Of a DNA stretch of 64,000 nt, positions 10,730 to 22,088 are shown in pieces (the first letter of the stretch is position 1; every line of letters begins with the position of its first letter). Position numbers and translations under genes: made by a program. A model generated the notes under the pieces. The model ran no database searches, was not told the DNA's origin, and worked only from the letters and a program-made list of their open reading frames with translations. Source of the stretch: Macrostomum hystrix (Eukaryota; Platyhelminthes; Macrostomidae); assembly GCA_950097015.1 (NCBI GenBank), contig CATNEN010000003.1, positions 1,302,001 to 1,366,000 of the forward strand, given 5' to 3'.

Positions 10730-12335
10730 TGTCCTGCTAACAATGCGGGATCTGGCGGACTCCAATATGAAGTCAAAGAGTACTAAGTAGTATAGTAGTA
10801 GCACTGCCACCAGGGCATTAGGACTTCTGCCTTTGGTGAGGTGAAGGTTCCTTGGTCCGAAAGAGATGAAGTCACGAAGTCTTGAGAAGTGCAGAGTTCC
10901 AGTCACAGTTAAAGGCTGTCAGAGTCCTGCATAGCTTGGGTAGTGGTGGGAGGCTAAGTTAGTTTTGGGACTTAGCCAGAACTGAGCTTGCGAGTAGTCA
11001 CACGCAGAGACTGAAGTGGGGAACTTAGACACTGATGGCACCATACTCTAGGTAAGAGAGAGTGACTATAACAAGGTCAGAATATCACTAGCAGAAAGGA
11101 ACCTTTGAGAACCAGAGGAGTGGGGCTTTCTTTTATAGGCAAGGGCCTCCCATAGGGTCAGTGAAATGGAATGGAACCAGTGATGGAATCACATGGTTTC
11201 TAAAATTAGCAACAGATGTCAGTGGTGCCAGGAATGTCACTCCTATGTAGGCTCCTGTCCCATAATCAAAGCCCTAAGTGCAGTAAACATGTTTACATGT
11301 AACTTTAAAAGACAAAGAGAGAGGCCAGTCACATGAGGAGAATCACGTGCTGACTGAGGGCAGACAAGCACACCCAAAGAAAGAGGGACGGGGAACAGCG
11401 AAGCTAGCGTGGGACAAAGAGGTGATGACTCATCCCTGGGGTAGTGACAACACACTCAAAGTGCAGGCTTAGCCGGGGAAGGGCAGGGCAGAGAGGGACA
11501 GACCAGACAACTCCAGAGAGGGTCGGCTGGGCAGCCACTCAGTGCCAGCAAAAGGGACACCTAAGCTACCTTGCAGGTGGGGCTACTGACAGCTAGTGAG
11601 ACACCAATAGGCCCCTAAGCTGTGGCTCACTACGTATGTAATTCTGAGTATTGGCTGTTCCAAAGAGTGTTACCAAAGATCTCAAGTTTATAGCAATACT
11701 TTTTACTTCTGTCTTGAATTCTCTTAGTATTTATCTCCATGATATGTTTTATAAAGAATGTAAGAACACTTCTTAGTATTGTATACAAAATTTGTATCAA
11801 ACTAGGTTGTACAAAGTTGAGGTTTTCCCTTAATTCTGCTCCTGTTTTTTACCAAAATGTCTGGATTTAAAAAATAATTATAGTGTATTCAAACAGTGTA
11901 TTTTCAAGTTAAAACAAATATGTTTAATTTGCACATATTTAAACTGAATATTTACAAAAAGGTTGCAGATTTGGTAGGTTCATTAGTTTTTTATGTGGCC
12001 TATATCTTTTTTGGATTTGGATTTGGTAGATCTAACAATTTTTAGACAGTTTTGTCTGTCTAACTTCTAAGTAAAGTCTTTATAACAATGATGCCACCAA
12101 AGTTATCCTAGGGTTAAGAACTATTCTAATTTTATTTTTAAAATGCCATCAAAGTTGTTGTAGTTCTCTTTTTTAATATCCTACAAAAGTTTTTACAGAT
12201 GTATTTTAAAATAATGTCCTATAAGTACCTATAAAAGTAAATGATTTTTTGTGTAGTATCAGATTCTTACAATCTTGTTTTAATTATTTCCAACTATAAT
12301 AAAATATAAACACCTACTGTATATTTCTTCTTACA
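10730..12335. other. Intergenic: unassigned 900-bp unique block, then AT-rich repeats
   Basis: 10730-11640 is compositionally different from its flanks. On the minus strand it has a TATAAAAG box (~11131-11140), so it may be an LTR or transposon remnant, but no coding or terminal repeats were found. 11640-12335 is AT-rich repeat sequence related to 10130-10330. Confidence 0.35.
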
Positions 12336-12447
12336 GCCAGCCAAGGCCAACTTCAAAGTTGTGAACGCTAGGCTTCTGGTTGTGCTAAAGACAGAGACTA
12401 TCAATAAAATTTGGCTGTTCTAAGCAAAATTCAGCAGATACTGCAAA

Positions 12448-13721
12448 ATGGATCTAGATCTGTATATTGACTGTCCATTGGGTGCCACTTTGCGATTGGT
12501 GGCATCAGCCTGCGACACTGTACTCTCTGTGAAGCTGCGACTTCAGACCCTTTTGCGCAACAGCCTGCCAGCCAATCAGCAGCGTCTTGTCTGGCGCGCC
12601 TGCGAGCTGGCCAATGAGCGACGCCTGATTGAATACGGCGTTGTGTCTGGCTGCACCCTGCGACTGCTGCCTCATCTGCACGCTGGCCCCGCTAGCCTGC
12701 GTCAGCTGCCGACGCCTTTGCAGCCTAGTCCTCCATCTAACACGACCGAACTTCAGCCCCAGCTGGCTGCTCTGGCTGCTACCTATCGTCAGGCGGTAAG
12801 TTAATTCTTCGTCACTCGTCCAAAGTGGTTGGGACACTACAGTTGTCTTAGAGCTTGTTGTCTTGTCTACTAGCTGGTTAGTTGACATGACACCCTCTTG
12901 TCATACCAAGTGACAGTCTGTAGTCATACAAGTTGCCAGCGTGTAGTTATACAAGTTGTCAGTCTGAGCTGTAGTCATACAAGTTGACAGTCTGAGCTGT
13001 AGTCATACAAGTAGGTTATTTGACACCCTGTAGTCATACAAGTTGCGAGTTTTTTGTCATACAAGTTGACAGTCCTGTAGGCAATATAGGTGACACCCCC
13101 AATATGCGGTTCATGTATGTAAAATCATCTATTAAGTAACTGTCACTCTTTAATCTCTTCCAGTGGGAAAACCTACAGCAGCATTTCGTTCATTATCATA
13201 ATTATCAACATGGGCAGCAACAGCCGCAGCAGCCGGCAGTGCCAAACGTAGCTAAAGCCAGCTACTATCTAGTTTATTGTCTGAGACCAAATGCAGCTAC
13301 CCCTAGCGACAATTGTGGCGCTTATGGCCACTGCTTTGATCTAGTTGGTATCTCCTGTTGTCTAGCAATGCCTGGGATGCCGCCTACAGCAGATCCTGCT
13401 GCTGCTGCTTCTAGTGCGGAATCAGCAACACAACCTGGCCACAATTCTGAAACATCCGATTCGACTCCGATGTCAAAATCTGGCGCCGCTGAGTCAGCAG
13501 ACGAAGCCTCAACCGGTGTCACGGACGCATCGCGCTGTTACGCCTGTCACCGTCGAACCGGGATTTCTGGCAGTTTCGCTTGCCGCTGCGGCCAGGTCTA
13601 CTGCTCAAGGCATCGCTACCCGGAGAGTCATGCCTGCAGCTACGATTATAAGGCGCAGGGTAGGCAAATCATCAGGGAAGCTAATCCCAGGGTGCTGGCG
13701 CCTAAACTGCAGCGCATCTGA
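12448..13721 (+). CDS. ZFAND4: ZFAND4-like protein: ubiquitin-like domain plus AN1 zinc finger
   Basis: Two exons, 12448-12795 and 13164-13721 (GTAAGT donor, TCTCTTCCAG acceptor, phase 0), encode 301 residues. Residues 1-~80 form a ubiquitin-like domain (LRLVASACDTVLSVKLRLQT, then Q-R-L-V-W and G-C-T-L-R-L). A low-complexity Gln/Pro and Ser/Ala linker follows. Residues 241-~283 are an AN1 finger: C-x2-C, then CRC, then C-x2-H-x5-H-x-C with the family signature HRYPESHAC. The end, ANPRVLAPKLQRI, matches AN1-family C-termini. UBL-first, AN1-last order is that of ZFAND4/ANUBL1. The human protein is more than twice as long, so the linker is much reduced. AN1 proteins act in ubiquitin/proteasome stress responses. 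A strong acceptor TTCTTCTTACAG at 12327-12338 precedes the ATG, so a 5' UTR intron or trans-splicing is likely. Confidence 0.85.
12880..13085. repeat. Degenerate tandem repeat in ZFAND4-like intron
   Basis: About seven imperfect copies of a ~25-30 bp unit built on TGTAGTCATACAAGTTGACAG, some with GAGC insertions. They fill most of the single intron. Confidence 0.8.
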
Positions 13722-15530
13722 GTCTCATCCAGTCCTCCATTTAACCTTAGTTATATAACTCGCCATTCTTGTAATGCAGACTCCTCAGTGCCTGCTCACC
13801 TTGCTGGTAAAAAATTTACGTTTTCTTCACCGTCGAGCAAGATAAGAAGGAGCAGATATAAAAAGAAGAGGGCACCTTTTTTGGCGTTGTATTGTTAAGC
13901 TAAACCTTTCGCACACGCAGTTTTCTTGTGAAAAAGATGCAGAAGAAGAGCATTTTGTGAAGCCATTCGAGCCCAGTTCTAGCCAATACATACACTATGC
14001 GAAATATGTATTATCGGAATGTTCAAGCCGGAACTAACACAGTCCTATTTGATTTACTGCCCACAATCTATTTTAGTGACAGTTTTGTCACAATTTAAAC
14101 AGAAGAGAGACTTCATTTTAAAAAGCTTTTCCTTATCGCATTTCTTGCTGCTTTAACAAGTCTGTCATTCTTATTTTGAATTTTGTTTTAATTCAATGAT
14201 TAATTTCGCACGACGCACCTGTGGCATTTCCGCACACACCCTCATCGCCTTTTTTTAACACGAAGTTCTGTTGATTTATCCTAGAAGCAGATTCCGTGCT
14301 ACACCAATTTTGTGTTCTACGCACCAATTAACCAAGTGCATAATTAATTATTACACTACAATAATGCCGAAACTTAACACCAAAGTGAGCATTTTCATGC
14401 AGGCCGTCACCCAGATGAGTAAGAAATGTTTTACAGTGACTTGCGTCTGACAGGCACTCTCAAAGGCGAAGAATTACTCTGGGAGATTCGCTATATAAGT
14501 GGCTTTCTTTTTAGTTTTCTATTTTACAACCAACTATTATTAAAATTATATCACATTATGAATATTAAATGTCTATTTCTGATTCTCGTTAATTGTTGTC
14601 TTAATTATTTTATATTGTAGGTCACTGGTTAGAGCTCGGCAACTCAAATCTCAACACAAAAAAGTTTTTGTGTCATAGTGCCTTTAGTTCAACCCAGGTG
14701 TCTAAAGTTAGTTGAGCAGCCTCTTTTTCGTCATCGTCATCCACTTTTCAGATCGGACACTTCGTGATTCAGCCAATTGGCGAATCTTAAAGTTAAGCCA
14801 GTTCGTCATCCATCAATAGGAACTACTTGATTTATAGTTAGCTATTCGTACAGTATTAGGGCAAACCCTCAGTGTTCCAGGCGATCGCGAATGTAGCAGA
14901 GTTGGGAACAAGACAATGACAATAACCACACAGATTGTCGTACAGATGTTTTTCCTGTTTCGCTTATAGTATTGGATTGAATTGGATTAAAATTAATGTA
15001 TTTTAAATTGGTACGAAAGTGAAAAGAGGATTTGAACGAGAATAATAATTTGATATCGTTAGTAAGTTCACCCAGGGACGAAATCTAAGTAGTAATAAGG
15101 AAAAAATACTAGGCTACTGATTGAGGTGGGCAATTTGAAACTCGAATTTTAAATTCGAGCGAAGACAGCAATTAAACAGTCTATTTTTTATTTTAGTGCC
15201 GGCTGGCTTGACGTTTTACAATAAATAAAGAAATCTGAATACAATTGAGCTATGTATATGCATCGTACTTCGGTACGAGCGTATAACTAACAATTGTAAC
15301 TGCCTATAAATTATAAATTATATAATCTGCTAACAATCAGAATAATGACAGAACTACTGTCAATTAAATCCAAACAAAACGCTATTTTCTATAATCTATT
15401 CGCGTAGTACATGTGCAATACTTGAAAGCAGAAAAATGCTTGAAGACGTTGGTCTTGTTGACGACACAGACGAGGAGAACATTGCCTATTGAAAATTGTA
15501 CAAAAGCGTTTAAGTTACCAATTCAGACAG
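13722..15530. other. Intergenic, no feature seen
   Basis: AT-rich spacer between the convergent ZFAND4-like and WIPI genes. An AATAAATAAAG at ~15222 is the clearest plus-strand polyadenylation-like signal but is far from the ZFAND4-like stop. Confidence 0.4.
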
Positions 15531-15539
15531 GTTTAGTAG

Positions 15540-15690
15540 AATTAAACATTCACATAGGAGACTCGTGGGCCGTGTTGACCTCAAGGACAAGGAAGTGTCA
15601 AGCTCAAGGACAAATGGTTTCAGCTCATGGAGTCGGAAATCGAACCCCCGACCCTCTAGTCGCGAGTTAACCACTTGGCTACAAATGAAT
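15540..15690 (-). mobile_element. tRNA-derived SINE (family 3), 5' part
   Basis: On the minus strand the head reads TAGCCAAGTGG (box A) and GGTTCGATTTC (box B) with GGTCGGGGG between. The following body (GGACAAA, TTGAGCTTGACACTTCC) resembles the copy at 26.6-26.85 kb. Confidence 0.65.
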
Positions 15691-15906
15691 AATGCCAGTC
15701 ACTGTCAACAGGTAAAAGAAGGCAGGGTAGAAGAAAATCGAGAGACACAATATTCTAGAAACCAAATTACCCAGTTAGATAAAGATACATAAGAAAACGA
15801 CTAACAATACAGGCATGGAACTGTGACCGGGTTAATGCGAAAGTTGTATATAGGCCGATATTTATCTATCAACAGCGGATTTAAAGTAGACTAAAAAATC
15901 TGAAGT

Positions 15907-18591
15907 TCATGCCAGGGGTTGAGCAGTGTCGGCTAATTCGGTCACAGCCGCCATATTCGTGCCGCGCAGATTCAACAGTCCGGAGAGTAGGCAATCTCCG
16001 CCGAATCGTTCGTCAACATTATAGACAGCCAGATGACCGCCTGCAGCTGTAGCATCGCCCACACCGCTAGCCACAGCGCAGAGCAGTCTCAACTGACGGC
16101 CAACGTATGCCAAAGCGCACACAGAGCGACTGGCGCGTCCGTCGCCGCCTCCGCCGGGCAGCCGGGCTGTGGCGAAATCTCTGTCTAGGGACAGCGCGGC
16201 GGGCAGATAGGCCGATGTGGCCCTGTACGCCCAGCTGACCCACGACTGCTGCGACTCTTGCAACTGCTGCTGCTTCTAGGAGGAATACGATTTTATTTAG
16301 CCAGTGTAGAGCTGAACAGGACTCACTGATCTATACCAGCTCATCTAGCCACTGCAGAACAGGACTCACTGATCTATACCAGCTCATCTAGCCACTGCAG
16401 AACAGGACTCACTGATCTATACCAGCTCATCTAGCCACTGCAGAACAGGACTCACTGATCTATACCAGCTCATCTAGCCACTGCAGAACAGGACTCACTG
16501 ATCTATACGAGCTCATCTAGCCACTGCAGAACAGGACTCACTGATCTATACCAGCTCATCTAGCCACTGCAGAACGAGTCCTACCTCCAGTTTCTGATGC
16601 TGCGAATCCAGGCTGAACACGTGCAGCGTCTCAGTGTTGGAGCAGCAGGCCAGAAAGCTGGAGTCGCGACTAAACGCCAGCGAGTGCAGCGAAACGCATC
16701 GTTTAACGCCGCGACGAAATTCGGCCAATCGTTCGCCGTCTGGCACTGAGAATACTCGAATCACTGTGCCCTTCTCGGATGCCGTCGCCAGCCTAGTCGC
16801 TGTTGAATTGAAAGACATGGCTGCTAGAGGGCTGCTGTGCGCCGGAATCTGAATTTAGGTGGGGGGGGGGTAAGAAACTTGCCTGTTTTTTTGGGGATTT
16901 TATCGGTGAATAGGGATAATTATAATAATAAGGACTGCATGCAATGGCACATCATTTGGAGACACTAGACCAGCAGCCATCACAAGCGCACACACAGGTG
17001 TTTCATGGCTGTGTTCCCTGACTTTCTCATCGTCAGGCAGTGTACACTCTCACTGTGCCTTGGAGGTTGACCCTCAGAGGCGTAAATTTCACGACAAGCC
17101 CCCAAGCCTTCTCTCCGCTGCTGCGCCCCCCAAATTAATGTGGCCCTGCCGCGGAATCGAGCTCATGGACCTTGGTGCAAGAGGCAAACGCCAAAATATT
17201 TAGGCCGTTCCGCCAAAATAAATTTGAAAAATTGGGATTAAAGTGAAACAGGATATTTGAGGATCTATATTTAACGGTGAAAAGGGATTCCGGTGAATTT
17301 GAGTTTTTGTGCATTCGAAAGTCGTTAATTTGAGATTTTCGTGAATTAGAATTTAGAAAGAATTGGAAACTTATTGAATGTGATTTCATCGATAAAAAAC
17401 AACAATCTCACAGAGCACAATAGTCTTAGAGCCAATGCGTCAAATATCTTAGCCTCGCCAACATTGCCAGAAGCAGTTCCAGCCGGATAGGCAAGCAGGC
17501 AGATGTCCTGCTCGGAGCAGAGGGCGCAGAGGCCCCGCCTATTGCCGGTGCAGTCTCGTACAGTGTGAAGCACTTTCATATCCTGCAGGCTGTGCAGGTA
17601 AAGCGAATCGGCGAGACAAACTGCCAGGCGAAGACGGCTGAACCGGACAGTCAGAACAGGCTCCTGGAGACGCAATCGATTTGTTACTGGTTCGACACTA
17701 TTAGCTCATAGAGCCTTATTTCAAGTCATGAGCCGATAACTAATAAAAACTGTGATTTATTTTGTGATAAAAAAATTTAAATTAGAGAATGCCGGATTGA
17801 AAGCACAATGTATAGTTAACGGTATGAAACGGTAATAATCGATTTGAGACTTCCGGATATAGTAATGACTGATTTGAGACTTCAGGATATGGTAATGACT
17901 GATTTGAAACTTCAGGATATGGTAATGACTGATTTGAAACTTCAGGATATGGTAATGACTGATTTGAAACTTCAGGATATGGTAATGACTGATTTGAGAC
18001 TTCAGGATATGGTAATGACTGATTTGAGACTTCAGGATATGGTAATGACTGATTTGAAACTTCAAGATCTGGTAATGACCGATTTGAAACTTCAAGATCT
18101 GGTAATGACCGATTTGAAGGATTTAAAAATCAATAGAGGGTCCAATTAGCCATAGCCTACCTGATAGTTGCAGCTACAAATTTCAGTGCCCTTTTTAAAG
18201 TGCATCACCTTCAGCCTCTTTGGAGCAGACAGCATAACTATGGCTATCAAAGAGCTAGAGTAGTGACGCTCAACAATGCCGACTGCATCACCATGCCATC
18301 TATGCAATTCGTCGAGTTTGTCACCACTTGGAGCTACAGAATACAGAGCATATCCATCGCATAGACCAACAGCTAATGAGCTGCAGTCCTGATTAAAGCT
18401 AACATGCAGCACTGCCACACTGTTGGCTGCTGCTGCTGTTGCTGTGGATGCTGGAACAGCTGAATTAGGTTGCACCGGATCCTGCAATATTAAGCATAAT
18501 TAGTGTGTTATCTTACCAGAAATGCACTCTTAAATTGTTTTTGTCTAAATTTATTCATTTTACTGTCCATGTCACAAGGCAAGTGTGCCAT
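15907..18591 (-). CDS. WIPI2: WIPI/ATG18 autophagy beta-propeller (PROPPIN), WIPI1/2 type
   Basis: Five exons on the minus strand: 18591-18517, 18481-18161, 17663-17412, 16848-16585, 16275-15907, all phase 0, 426 residues (WIPI1/2 are about 430-450). Diagnostic blocks are [20 protein letters not shown], the HFKKGTEIC strand, MKVLHTVRD, then [15 protein letters not shown] followed by FRRG at residues 260-263. FRRG binds PI3P/PI(3,5)P2. The protein would act on phagophore membranes, recruiting ATG16L1 if WIPI2-like. The start ATG (18591) has an in-frame TAA three codons upstream. The first intron is only 35 nt. Introns 2-4 carry a 30-bp minisatellite, a SINE and a 43-bp minisatellite respectively. 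WIPI1 and WIPI2 cannot be separated by eye, so the symbol is approximate. Confidence 0.9.
16317..16578. repeat. Minisatellite, 43-bp unit, abutting a WIPI splice donor
   Basis: Six tandem copies of a 43-bp unit (starting CCACTGCAGAACAGGACTCA). The last unit runs to within a few bases of the exon-4 donor at 16584. On the transcribed strand every unit contains TCTGCAG (acceptor-like) and GTGAGT (donor-like). Confidence 0.9.
16917..17190 (-). mobile_element. SINE family 1, 5'-truncated, in WIPI intron
   Basis: Minus-strand copy: box-B region CTCGATTCCGCGGC, the body GGCGCAGCAGCGGAGAGAAG, GTACACTGCCTGACGATGAG, and an ATT-rich tail at 16917-16930. Box A is degenerate or missing at the right end. 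Confidence 0.8.
17835..18120. repeat. Minisatellite, 30-bp unit, in WIPI intron
   Basis: Nine to ten copies of a 30-bp unit (GATTTGAGACTTCAGGATAT plus GGTAATGACT), with terminal variants (AAGATCTGGTAATGACC). The unit is a multiple of three, so frames stay open on both strands. These are not coding: the array lies inside the intron 18160-17664. Confidence 0.9.
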
Positions 18592-18879
18592 AAATCCTTA
18601 GGATATTGTTCAGTTACTGATCTTACAATATAGAATAGTACAGTTAATCTTAACAGTGCACCATAAGGTACATTGCCCTTAAATCTACCCAAATGGAGCA
18701 AATCTAAATATGTATGGATAACCTATCAAGCATTCCTGCTGTGTAGGAAGAATAATTGCTGCACTCAATGGATTTCAAGCGTATAGGTCCAATATCATTG
18801 TCTGCATTGACTAGTATTTGTTCCAATGGCTATGGCAACAGAGGAAATCTGAGTAATTATGTATGGTCTAATAATCAAC

Positions 18880-19872
18880 ACATTTGCAGGAGTGCTATGG
18901 GAAATGCTGAATTACACATCAATTGGTGACACTAGACCAGGGGTAGGCAAACTTACTTGCTGGTGGGCCAAAGAGAGAGCCTAAAAGACGACAGCGGGCC
19001 GCATTGACTGTATAAATGAGATGGGAGAGATGAGACACAGGAAATATGGGACATGAGAGAGATGAGACACGGGAGAGATTAGACACGGGAGAGATTAGAC
19101 ACGGGAGAGATTAGACACGGGAGGGATAAGATAGGGAGAGAATAGACACGGGAGAGATTAGACACGGAAGAGATTAGACACGGGAGAGATTAGACACGGG
19201 AGAGATGAGACACGAGAGAGATGAGACACGGGAGGGATAAGATAGGGAGAGAATAGACACGGGAGAGATTAGACACGGGAGAGATGAGACAGGGGAGAGA
19301 TGAGACAGGGGAGAGATGAGATACGGAAGAGATTAGACACGGGAGAAATTAGACAGGGGAGAGATTAGACACGGGAGAGATTAGACACGGGAGAGATTAG
19401 ACACAGGAGAGATGAGACACGAGAGAGATGAGACACGGGAGAGATAAGATAGGGAGAGACTAGACGCGGGAGAGATTAGACACGGGAGACATGAAACAGG
19501 ACACTGTAGATGTCAGAAGGGGCAACAGGCCGGATTTGGGAGCTTCGAGGGCCGCATCTGGCCCGCAGGCCGGAGTTTGCCGACCCCTGCACTAGACCCA
19601 CAGCCAGTGAGGAGTCAATTCTACCTATTTATCAGACTATTGTATGTAGCCATTTACTCACACAGGTGTGTACATGTGCCCTGACTTTCTCCTTGTCAGA
19701 CAGTGTAAACTTGAACTGTGCCATGGAGGTTGGCCCTAATGGGCATAAATTGTATAATGAGCATTCTCTCAGCTGCAGCACCCCAAATGAATGTTGCCTT
19801 GCTGCAGAATCAAGCACAAGGCCTTGGTATGAGAAACAAGTACTAAGTTAACCACTCTGCCACTCACCCCCA
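18880..19872 (-). mobile_element. SINE family 1 copy split by a hAT MITE
   Basis: On the minus strand the SINE head starts near 19872 (GGCAGAGTGGTTAAC) and the body reads through to 19590. It is then interrupted and resumes at 18937 with GTCACCAATTGATG, ending at an AT-rich tail near 18880. The two halves join cleanly once the 18938-19589 insert and one 8-bp duplication are removed. Confidence 0.85.
18938..19589. mobile_element. hAT-family MITE with internal minisatellite
   Basis: Terminal inverted repeats CAGGGGTAGGCAAACT and AGTTTGCCGACCCCTG are classic hAT ends. The 8-bp target duplication CACTAGAC is exact (18930-18937 and 19590-19597). GGGCCGCATT and GGGCCGCATCTGGCCCGCAG lie subterminally. 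The interior (19010-19500) is ~30 copies of a 16-bp unit GAGATTAGACACGGGA with GATGAGACACGG variants. No transposase. Confidence 0.93.
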
Positions 19873-19879
19873 ATTATTA

Positions 19880-21845
19880 ACTCTAATACAACTCTTTTGT
19901 GTTTATTCTAGTTCTAGTTCTTAAATATGATTAAAACTAAATTATTTGACAAAAATGATTCAGGACTAAATTATTTTCCTGAACATTAATTATATTAATA
20001 TAAAAAACTGTCAGTAGACAAATACCCTATCGGAATAAGTTGACAAATCCTGTCTGTTGCATTTTCTTATTTTTTTGTGTTAAATTGCGCTGCAGGGTTG
20101 CAATGGTGTTGCAATGTAGTGTTACATCTTGGGAGGTTTGAAAAGCTTGTTAGGCCAATATGTGTTGCCTCACAGTTTCAAGCCATATATTATACTTATG
20201 TTGCAAACCTTAATCATTCTTGATCATTTAACTTTGGCCTTGTTAGGCCTAGGCTAAGCTTAAATTAGAAAGTCACATTAGCGACATAAAATGCTTGCCT
20301 TTATCATCAATACTAGCTAGGCCTAGCTATACAAAAACAGGGGTTTTAATTGCCCATTGGGCCTGTCTGTATTAGTCATTTATATTTTGTTTCACAAAGA
20401 ATTGTAAAAAATGAATCAAAAGAATAAGCCTAACTTTTTTGGTAACTCAAACATGAAACTTAATTTAAAAAATGAATCATATATAGGCCCTATATTATTA
20501 TAGACCCACAACAGTCAACCACAGTTGACCACAGTCAACCACTCATAGCTAATCAATTAATCATGCAAACATTTCTTGATTAAAATGCACAACTTACAAA
20601 CTTAAACACCATTTAATATGAAATAAATGTACATAGCTGTAGGCCCCTATATGTATTGTATAGCTAAGGCCTAAAGTACAAGCATGCAGGTCTGGCATTA
20701 TTTAGTTTTACTATCCCCTTATACATTTGTCCTAGGCTATCAAGCCTGGGCCTGGGAACATTCTTCCGTTTGATTGCTCAGTTTCGGCTGGACTAGTTAG
20801 GCCTACTTCGACAAAAAACACCATCAGAAAACTTTTTCTGTAGTAAAATATTTCGATAACTTTTTTCTGTTTTCTACTCTTCTACTGTGTCCTTTAGGCC
20901 TATACAGGGATCGTAATAACGAAATAACGAAAGTGCCTAGAAAGTTAAAACGGGGATTCTAAAACGAAAGAATGCCACAGGTCTTATCTTGGCAGCGAAA
21001 TTGTAGCTCCACCTTTAGCTAGTGAATTTCATTTAATTACATCAACAACAGCTAGCCTACAACTTACACGAATGATTGATAAACAGTTATCAATGTGATA
21101 AAAAAATATGACGCTTAGTCACATGTTAGTGCACATGCTACGGCAGTGCGCATTTTCTTGCCCCATTTGAATGTGCGCATTTACTGTAATCTTCCATATT
21201 TACACTAACATTCGCGATGTAATTTTTTACTAGTATTATATTGTATTCGTATTGTACTTCCTTTATCTATTGTAATTTAATGTATTCGCATTTGTTTTAA
21301 TGTTTGTTAGTTAAATACTGTACACGTCATCGCGAACCCTTAGTCTGTACGCTGATTTTAAATACACTCGAGGGTGATTGGCGGCTACGTTCCCGTGCGG
21401 CTGGCGTCGAAGTGAGAGCTAAGTTAAAGTTTACATTTTGATTGCGAGTCTACAAGATTTGAAAACCAGAAATTCAGTAACACGAAATTGTTACTGAGCT
21501 TAAATTCAATTTCGCGCTTCATTTTTCGTTAAATATCGATCATTACTTACGGTGTAAATCCACCCTCATCCAAAACACAACCTGGAAAACTCTGCCCATC
21601 TCACCCTACACATTGCGTGTTCTATGAACACTTGTTCGCCACATCATTCGCCACAGACATACCGAAATATATTGAGGACGTAAAAAAAGTAATATTTACT
21701 GGTTACATTAATTTGTTTTTAATTTGTTCTAAAGTGTAAGAGTTATGTCCTAAACACACGTGCACCGGCCCTCATAAATTGCTACGAGTATTAGATTATT
21801 AGAAATTTACGAAAAATATAGGGGCTAGGCGTTACAGAAATTTAA
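19880..21845. other. Intergenic, no gene recognised
   Basis: AT-rich spacer. 20515-20550 repeats ACAGTCAACCAC three times. 21360-21420 is a short GC/CpG-rich patch that could be a promoter. No coding similarity seen. Confidence 0.4.
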
Positions 21846-22088
21846 GCTTTATTGAACAAAATAAAAATGTCTAAATGTTGATAAAAATATCAGACTGACT
21901 GTCTTATGCATAACCATGAAGCCCAATTATGCTCAACTGGCACCTGGCATACAGCAAGACCATGCAAAACTGATGTTAATCTGCACTGATATATTATCCA
22001 GTGCCCAATTTTTTCTGGCGTAGCGGGATACGAGTGCAACAGCATTTACTAAAATATAACCACGTCACCTTAGCGCTTGTTACAAGCA

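Noticed and set aside
21541-21680. 5' exon of the WIPI gene near the CpG-rich patch
   Set aside because: A GTAAGT donor exists, but its phase would create a stop. The 18591 start with a 35-nt intron fits in phase.
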